A DNA stretch of 64,000 bases from Trichosporon coremiiforme (lineage: Eukaryota > Basidiomycota > Tremellomycetes > Trichosporonales > Trichosporonaceae), in NCBI GenBank assembly GCA_039545355.1, contig BCJJ01000005.1, forward strand, positions 1,549,008 to 1,613,007. The letters run 5' to 3'. A program made the translations under genes and the position numbers. The notes below the pieces were generated by a model that was given only the letters and a program-made list of their open reading frames with translations, was not told the origin of the DNA and did no database searches. Positions 54,845 through 64,000 of the stretch are shown one piece after another. Positions within the stretch are counted from its first letter, which is position 1. Every line of letters starts with the position of its first letter.

Positions 54845-57800
54845 TTACTGATAGTTCCTCGCGTTCTTCGCGTCGCTCCGCCGCTTAGCCTCGGCGAGAT
54901 GTTCAATGATAGCCGCCTGGTGCACAGGCTTGGCGATAATGGCGTTGGCACCTGATGACAGGTATCCGTCCTGGTCCTCTCGCAGTGCGTTTCCGGTGCA
55001 GCCGACGACGTACGTGTCGTTGCTGACTTGACGTAACGCCGCCACAGCCTCCACGCCCGTCATGATCGGCATCTGGTTGTCCAGGAAGACAATGTCGAAC
55101 GGGCTATCGGCCGCGTTCTCCAGAATAAGATCGACGGCCTTCCTCCCGTTGTCGACTGTCGTCACCATGTGCCCGAGTCGCGAGAGCATGCGCGACATGA
55201 GGCGGCGCGTGAGGCTGTCGTCGTCTACCACTAATGCGGAAAGTGAGCGTCCAGATGACTTTCGCCTGGTTGGCTGGTCGAGCTTGTGCCTCCAGACAGG
55301 CACAGTCCCAGTAGTCGGAGACGTCGACTGTTCGTTCATAGAGGTCAACGGACCCGTGAGAGGCTGGTAGAGGTCCGCCAAATTGAGCTTGGATGACATC
55401 TCGGGAGTCATGATGTCGGTCTCGTCACTGGGTGAGGGGCTGAGGTTAGGGGCCGATTGCGGCGAGAGATGGGGAGGAGAGGTCGAAAGGTTGGTTGCCA
55501 TGTCAGAAGCTAAAGTCTTCGGCGTGGGTATGGAGCTGACCGAGAGCGAGCGGCGCGTCTCGATCGTGACTGGAGGGTCGCTGGCGAGGAAGGCTTTGCC
55601 AGCCACGGGGGCCACCCTCTTCAGCTCCTCTCCGGCGGCATCCAAGGGATTAGTGGGGGAGGGCGTGCCACAAGGCGATGAGGGGATGGCTTGCAGCTGA
55701 GAGCCGTGGCTGTTGTGGAAGAACGAGTCTCCTGATGATTGCGCTCGCGTGTGGCGAGAGCTGAACCGTGATGTGGATTCCTCCATGCTCGTAGGACGGT
55801 TGAACGTTGCGCGGTGGAAGCCAGAACCGCGTTCGCTGCTGGAGTCGAGGTACTCTTCAGCAGAGGCGACCGAGTCGCGGCGGTTTGGGAGGCCGTTCAT
55901 GGCAACCTGCGGGCTGCCCATGACGTGCAAGAATGATGGCTTGGTGAGGAGAATGTGGCGCGACTCCTGGGGCAGCTCGTCGCCGGCAGAAGGAATCATG
56001 TAAGGCATCTCGAACCAGAAGCAAGAGCCCTTGCCGATCTCTGAGTCGACTCCCAGACGGCCCTTCGACAGCTTGACGATCTGCATGACGAGCGCCAGGC
56101 CGAGACCGGAGCCCTTGCCGCCCTGCCGCCGTCCAATCTCCGTCTGCACATAGGGCGAGAAGAGGTTGTTGTCCACGAGCTCGGCCGCGTCGATGCCCAC
56201 TCCGGTGTCGCGCACCTCGACGCGGACGACGACCTTGTCCGAGTCTGATGCTGATGTCGTGGGCGAAGATACGGAGCGCGGAAGAGCCTGGGGCCTGGCA
56301 GGCTCACCAGTGCTAACGTCGAATGAGTGGCGGAGTTGACGTATTCCGTCACACTTGGCAAGGTCATAAGTCCCGCCATTCGTGACGGACTCGTCGTTGG
56401 CTGTCCTGGCGAGCGACGAGAAGATGAGCTTCGTGACGAGACGCACTGTGCCTCCGGTCTCGGTGAACTTGAGCGCATTCGAAACGAGGTTGCTCGTGAT
56501 TTGCCGCAGGCGCATCTCGTCTCCGATAAAGGCAGGCGCGACCATGTCGATCATGGGATCGAGCTCGAGCACAAAGCGAACGCCCGACAGCTCGGACTGC
56601 GAGCGGTACGAGAGTCCGACGATGTGCATCGACTTGTGGAAGTCGAACGGCTCCTTTGCCTGCACAAGCGTGCCCTGCTCCATTCTGCTGTGCGAGAGAA
56701 CGTCGTTCAAGACCTGAACGTTAGTTGTAGCAAACACCGACCAACTGTACCTTCTCCATCATCGTGAGACTGCCCATGAGCCCGTTCACCATGATCGCCT
56801 GGTCATTGTCAAGATCCTTGAACACGTCCTCGCCGTCGAGGTTCTGCAGCGCCAACAACGCCGTGTTCAGCGGCACTCGCACCTCGTGGAAGATGTAGGA
56901 CACAAAGCTCTTCTTAGTCGCTTGTGCCTTCTGCTCCATCGCCTGCGCTTCCCGCATGGCGATGTTCTGCATTCTGATCTGGTTCTGCGATGAGAACAGC
57001 TGCCGATCCGTCCGTTCCCGAAGGTGGTCGATCGACGCGAGCAGCGTGTGGTAGATCAACACTGTATCGTCAGCGATTCCGCACAAATCGGGCACCGCGC
57101 CGGATTTGCCTGGTCAGGGCGAGACCGGCAGAAGTCGCACGACAACTTCTTGATTAATTTAGAAGAAGACAAGGCCTGCCCTAGGCCAAGAGCCGTCGCG
57201 CGGCAAAACTTCGAGCCGTGTCCTGCTCTCTTGTGTTGCGCCCCGCACCTCGTCGGGAAAGAGGAAGCTTTCGGCCTCTGACTCCGCAGCCGAGAGCGGA
57301 ACGCGTTGGCACCATCCCTAGGGGCTAAAAATACTCACTGATAACAATGTTCCGGATGAACAACGGAGGCGTAGAGGGGTTGCGCAGGAGCAGCGCTGCC
57401 GACAGAATCATCCATACGGCAGCGCACACAATGTGCAGGATGCGGTTCTGGTGCAGGCCGATGACGGCGAGCGTCGGCACCCCAAAGATGACCCCGAAGA
57501 GCATGAAGGCGACCGTCGACTCTTTGTGTCCGCAGATCGACTTCTCTCCATCCGCGACGCCGTAGAAGCCCGCTGATCCTCCACATATGTCCTGGTTGTC
57601 AGCTCTGATTTTGCCGTGTCTACCGGCTGGCGATGCCGAGCGGCCGCCAGACCCTCCGTCAAGAATAAACCCATCGATGATGCCATGTCCGTCTCCCTGC
57701 GAGCCAGGTCCGTCAGGTCCGTTTAGGGTTCAGGACACGGCATCGGTTTCAACGGCCGCGACGCGCATCACTTGATGCTCGCACGCTCGCTAACCTCGCC

Positions 57801-59756
57801 AGGCGGCGCGGGGGAAACGGCGGCGCTGCGTTATCGGCGAATCGTAGTGCCCCGCCGCACCCATAGCCCCGCCACAAGCGCCAATCTCATAATTACCTCG
57901 CTGGGGCAACGCGCACGCGCGCACGCGGCATAAACAGGGTGTGGAGGTGACAGGGGCAAGTACTCACCATTTCAACTGTGATGATCACGCCTGTGCTCCA
58001 GACCGTGCAGGCGAGAACGATCTGGTAGATGATATTGTGTCGCAGGGGCCCATCGAAGATGACAAAGAACGGGAGCGTCACCGCGAATACGCCACAGATG
58101 CCGATGTACGCGCCGTACATCCAGCTTGCACGGTAGTTCATCAGCGCGCATGACAGTACCCACTGCACCGTGATAAACAGCGAGCACAGCAGCGCTGTGC
58201 GCTTGGTCATGAACCATTTCTTAGTGTTAGTTTTCGCGCGCCCTGGGAATCTCGCTTAATGGAGGATGATAATGAATGGGCGAATGTGTAACGAAATTAG
58301 ACTAATATGTCCGAAACATCTCGAAGAGGTGATCGACACATGGAAGCAAGTCGCGGTCGATCTGGGGGCCACTCACTTCACGCTTGAACTTCCGCTCAAT
58401 GTCCCTATCCTTGAATTTCGGGCTGAGGAAGGTCAGAATCGGGTCCAGGAAATTCTTGCGGATGGTTGATCGATAGCTGTGGTTGACGCTGTTGGTGGCC
58501 GAGTTTTGCTCGGTTTCGACCCAGTCGTGTTTGGAGAGCGACTTGTAGATGCCCTTTTCGGTTTCGGAAATGGGTGTGTGCTTGGAATCGAGTCGCAGAC
58601 TGCTGGCCGTGCCCTTGGTGTCAAAGGAGGAGGATGTTGTGTGCGTGGTAGCGATCGGGGGAAGGGGGGGTTGGGTACTGTAGGCTGGCAGAGGGGGGGC
58701 GAAAAAGTCGCTCTCAACAGCGACGTGCGAGACGCGCTCCGGAGGGTCGCGGGGTGGACTCCGCCTCCCGCTAAGCATGTCGCTAGCGAAAGGACATGAA
58801 GAGGAAGCAACCTGGGATGCTCCAGAAGAGGGAGATGGAGGCGTATTGGCGGCACTGCTTGTATGGTGGTCATGGTCAGGCGGTCCTGGCTGGGTATGGG
58901 ACCTGGCGGCACGAGGATGGCCGAGGTCAGCAGGCGCCGCCGGGTGGTTGCTTAGGTCGGCTGTATGCGCTGGATTGGTGGGTGGCAGCTTGTTCCGCAC
59001 GTCTCCCGGTACAGGAGGCGCAGGCTCAGGTTCAGGTCCGGTGTCAAAATGGGACGCATACCTGAGCGGCTGATCTGCCGAGTTCGCGCCCTCGGTGCCT
59101 AGATCACTATGCTGATCCTTAAATCGCTTCTTCCCAAAGCCACCATCTCCGTTCCCGTGCCTCTCCCACCCCGCCCAGGCAGCCCAGCTCGCAGTATCCG
59201 CAGAGCAAGCTGAACCCCCACGTCCACCATGCTCCGTCCCAGGTACGCCAGCCTCCTGCCCCTCCTCCCTGGCCTGCCCCTCGCGTCCTTTGTCCGCCCA
59301 TTCCGTCCCGTGCCATCCACTTGCGATCGGCTCTTCAAGTCGATTTCCCCAACCCTCGTGCACATCCTGTTGAGCATGACACGTCCGGCTCCGGGGTAGA
59401 CTAGTGTTAGCCTCGCCGAGCATGCCTTCATCTAAGCATAGCTCGTCGGTGGACGCTGTATTTCCAGTAGCTTTGTTACGCCGAGATGTTCTGGACCACG
59501 CCCACTCCGGCCATCGCGGCCGCTCCGCGCTGGTCTCCTTTGCGCCGCCTACTCCGTTGCCCGAGTGCGGCGGCTCTGCTCCTCTTCTGCGCGTCGATCT
59601 GTGACCTTCTCTTCTGATGCTGATGCCGCTCGTTAAGCCGATCGATTGAGAATCGCTCCGCGCCTCGTCATGGGGCCCACTGTCGTCATTTCGGGTTTGC
59701 GGTCGAGATTGCGATGATACTTCATCACGACCCCAGCCCGAAACCCCTCCGTTCAT
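54845..59756 (-). CDS. membrane hybrid histidine kinase with C-terminal receiver
   Basis: Five exons (58377-59756, 57968-58219, 57339-57591, 56751-57061, 54845-56713) join in phase to 1354 residues. Residues 1-460 are Ser/Pro/Gly-rich and disordered. Then about six hydrophobic segments (LLCSLFITVQWVLSCALMN, AYIGICGVFAVTLPFFVIF, VAFMLFGVIFGVPTLAVIGL, ILHIVCAAVWMILSAALLL). A coiled coil leads to the H-box SFVSYIFHEVRVPLNTAL (phospho-His about 687). The HATPase domain has LVSNALKFTETGGTVRLV, DTGVGIDAAEL, GSGLGLALVMQIVKLSKG. After a 250-residue Ser-rich linker comes a receiver domain: ALVVDDDSLTRRLMSRML, phospho-Asp in FLDNQMPIMTGVEA, Lys in IIAKPVHQAA. It is a two-component sensor feeding a phosphorelay (Ypd1/Skn7/Ssk1 in fungi). 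Intron 2 is 376 nt. Confidence 0.93.
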
Positions 59757-61867
59757 GGCGGGAGATTGCACCTTCCTCCGTGTCCGTCGTTTGTGATTCA
59801 CGTTCGTCTTGAGTTTTAGGCGAGATGTTCGCTGGCCGCGAGGTAGCGACTGCTCAAGTGCGCACAGGGGATAGCTGGGGTAGGCGAGGTAGACGAGCCA
59901 CGTTTACTCCGCTCCGTCGGCGTGCGATGACTTCAACCGACGACAGATGCCGGGCCAGAGATCTGTGAGATCTGACAGCCGTATAAAGAGAGGGCTAGTG
60001 TCGATGCTTGCTCGGATTGCATCCAAATTCCGTGGCTGCGAGTCGGCTCCCGATACAAATTCCTCACGTTCTCTCGTTGTAAGGAAACTAGTGGAGGTCG
60101 AAGTTCCGCTCTCGAACCATGTATACGGCGCGTGACGTTCGGAGGCGCGGTGAGTCGCTATTGCAGCTTGAGTGACAGCAAGAAGGGCAAGTTGTCAACA
60201 ACAAATGCGTTGCATGAAACGGTCAGCGTAGTCACGCATTGAGCACCCGAGACGACCACCGCGGCAAATGAGATGGGTTTGATCAGTTCGCGCGGTCATC
60301 TAATACCGACCTTGCACACGCGGCGCGGAGAGTTGCTTGACTGGCCTTGGGAAGATTAACGACGTGGGTATCACGTACTCGTCCCTCGGACCCGGAGAGC
60401 CAGGAACACCTCAGGCCTCGCGCGGGCAGGATCCCATGAACCCAGGTAAGGGAAGTGTGCCTGAGTTGGCCATTTCGACTACGGGTGATGTCAAGGCGCG
60501 CATTCATGGTAGGCTGGTATTTCGTGGCCCTGCACGACCGACCATGCAGTACCACATGTACGCAGCAAGGTCGGGACATGCCGTCCGTCTGCCGCCATAG
60601 AATCGAAGGGCCCCAGTTCTCTTGATTCCCAAGTTCCGCGCAACCACATTGCCCACTCATAGTCCGTTTCGGCGTTCACGACGGCGTCTAGGGCTGCGGC
60701 CGCATGCTTTTCGCACGATAAGCGCGTCTGCCATTGGTCGTGAACGTGTTCCATCTCATGACCGAACGTCACAGAGGGAAGCTCTGTCAGGAAAGCTTGT
60801 GTGAACGCTGGCGGCAGAAGATCCGAAGTTCGGCCGGGGGTACCTACTCGAGGCGCCGAGAACCTGCCGAGCACTAACCGCCTGGAATTCGGTCGTGATC
60901 GAGAGCTTCTTGTCTGGCCCGAGGCGTGAGAACTGCGGCAAGACCCGCATCAATCAGTCGAGTCAACGGATATCAGTTGGATGCTGGAAGAAGGCAGGAA
61001 ATGGCAGTTGAACAGCAGGCGCATGTCCTCCCTTGGTTACGCTGCCTCAGTCTCAGATCTTTGGGCGACGAAGGTCTTCCCTCGACGCCTCTCGACACCG
61101 GCGACGAGATCTGCATTGGCCAAGACTTCACGTGGCTGTCCGTCTCGCCTCGGCGGCGATGGAAGACGCAGGAACAGGGGTCCAGAACTCACAATGTCAG
61201 GAGCGTATGTGAAGCGTCAAGCGACAAGCGGCGCCGTTGGCGGTGGCTGCAGGAATTGATCGGCGTCGACGCCCATGTGCACACGAGACATGACCAGGGA
61301 ACCGATTCTGTTGTAGGCGAAATGGGGTCGTAGGGTTGGTACGCTGCGCTTGTGGGCTGTAGAGAGAGGCACACGACCGCGATAACGAGGGTGAGAGAGA
61401 GAGATAGTGCTGCCTTCCCCGGCGCGACGATTCGGTTGTTATCGGTCAGGTCTAGGTTCCCATACTGTCCAATACACTGGCGAGCATGACTGGACGCTCA
61501 ATGACCTGAGAGTCGAAAGTGAAGCTCACAATCGAGAATGATGTGATTTGTGTCGACGCAGTGATGGCGAGATGAAGAGAAGTCTTGTCATCTCGGTTCG
61601 AACTAATGGCGCTCTGTGTTGAAGGCTGGTACGCACAGACGGACAGACGCACAGATCGCCCACACGCCATGTCTCATCTCGCAGCGAGGAAGACGCACTT
61701 GAGGCGAATAGCCGCGGTTCCCAACCTTCTGGTCCTCGATCGTTCTTGGCAGCAGGTACAAAGGTACAGCCTTATGCCTCTTCTGTTTTCTCTCGAATTA
61801 TGGCATCTGACCTACGTGTACAACAATAAATCTTCCAACACAGCACGAAGAGCACAACCAGACCTTG
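59757..61867. other. 2.1 kb stretch, no secure gene
   Basis: Upstream of the histidine kinase and downstream of MCM3. On the minus strand, frames near 60500-60850 (TFGHEMEHVHDQWQTRLSCE and following) and 60975-61400 look partly coding, including a hydrophobic stretch (LTLVIAVVCLSLQPTSA). But I could not join them across splice sites, and overlapping frames on the other strand are equally open. A plus-strand TATA-like CCGTATAAAGAG lies near 59980-59991 with no gene assigned. Confidence 0.3.

Positions 61868-64000
<2,133 letters not shown>

Overview
The window is nuclear DNA of a basidiomycete yeast. Protein-coding genes are split by many very short introns (about 33-60 nt, GT..AG, with a CTGAC/CTAAC-like branch site close to the acceptor). 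Exons are GC-rich, there are no operons or Shine-Dalgarno sites, and the gene set is eukaryotic: MCM3, SPO11, ribosomal protein uL6/RPL9, ZPR1, HID1, a dysferlin-domain peroxin, and an intron-containing tRNA-Val. Intron style and gene families fit Tremellomycetes, and I would guess Trichosporonales. That placement is inference from style, not from a search.

Left part (1-24.9 kb): a hypothetical protein cut by the left edge (minus), a 2.6 kb stretch without a convincing gene, a PPxY-tailed protein with a weak F-box-like start (plus), tRNA-Val(AAC) (minus), a secreted ricin-B-type lectin-like gene whose last exon is frame-disrupted (minus), a DUF3445/heme-dependent N-demethylase-like protein (minus), a vacuolar-type Ca2+/H+ exchanger (minus), a Q-rich penta-EF-hand protein (minus), a SEC14 lipid-transfer protein (plus), an unusual GATA-type zinc-finger protein (minus), RPL9 (plus) and ZPR1 (plus).

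Middle part (25-42.9 kb): a secreted M28 aminopeptidase (minus), a GT18-like type II membrane glycosyltransferase (plus), methylthioadenosine phosphorylase (minus), a two-exon Cys-rich small membrane protein (plus), a DBP8-like DEAD-box helicase (minus) divergent from a PEX24/30-type peroxisomal membrane protein (plus), glutathione synthetase (minus) and a mitochondrial kynurenine-type aminotransferase (plus).

Right part (43-64 kb): an intact 11-exon SPO11 meiotic recombinase gene (plus), a nine-exon aldo-keto reductase (plus) convergent with a seven-exon inositol/sugar MFS transporter (minus), a pyruvate-decarboxylase-family enzyme (plus) convergent with HID1 (minus), a 1354-residue hybrid histidine kinase (minus), a 2 kb stretch with no secure gene, and MCM3 (minus) running off the right edge.

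The genes are ordinary neighbours rather than a pathway cluster; none of the enzymes obviously act in sequence. The most unusual points are the intact SPO11 whose ultra-short introns share an AGCTGA(C) box with the adjacent genes, several micro-exons of 9-30 nt, the frame-broken secreted lectin, and a GATA-like finger with an enlarged loop. Exon joins were derived by hand from reading frame, splice dinucleotides and family similarity; no database search or RNA evidence was available.
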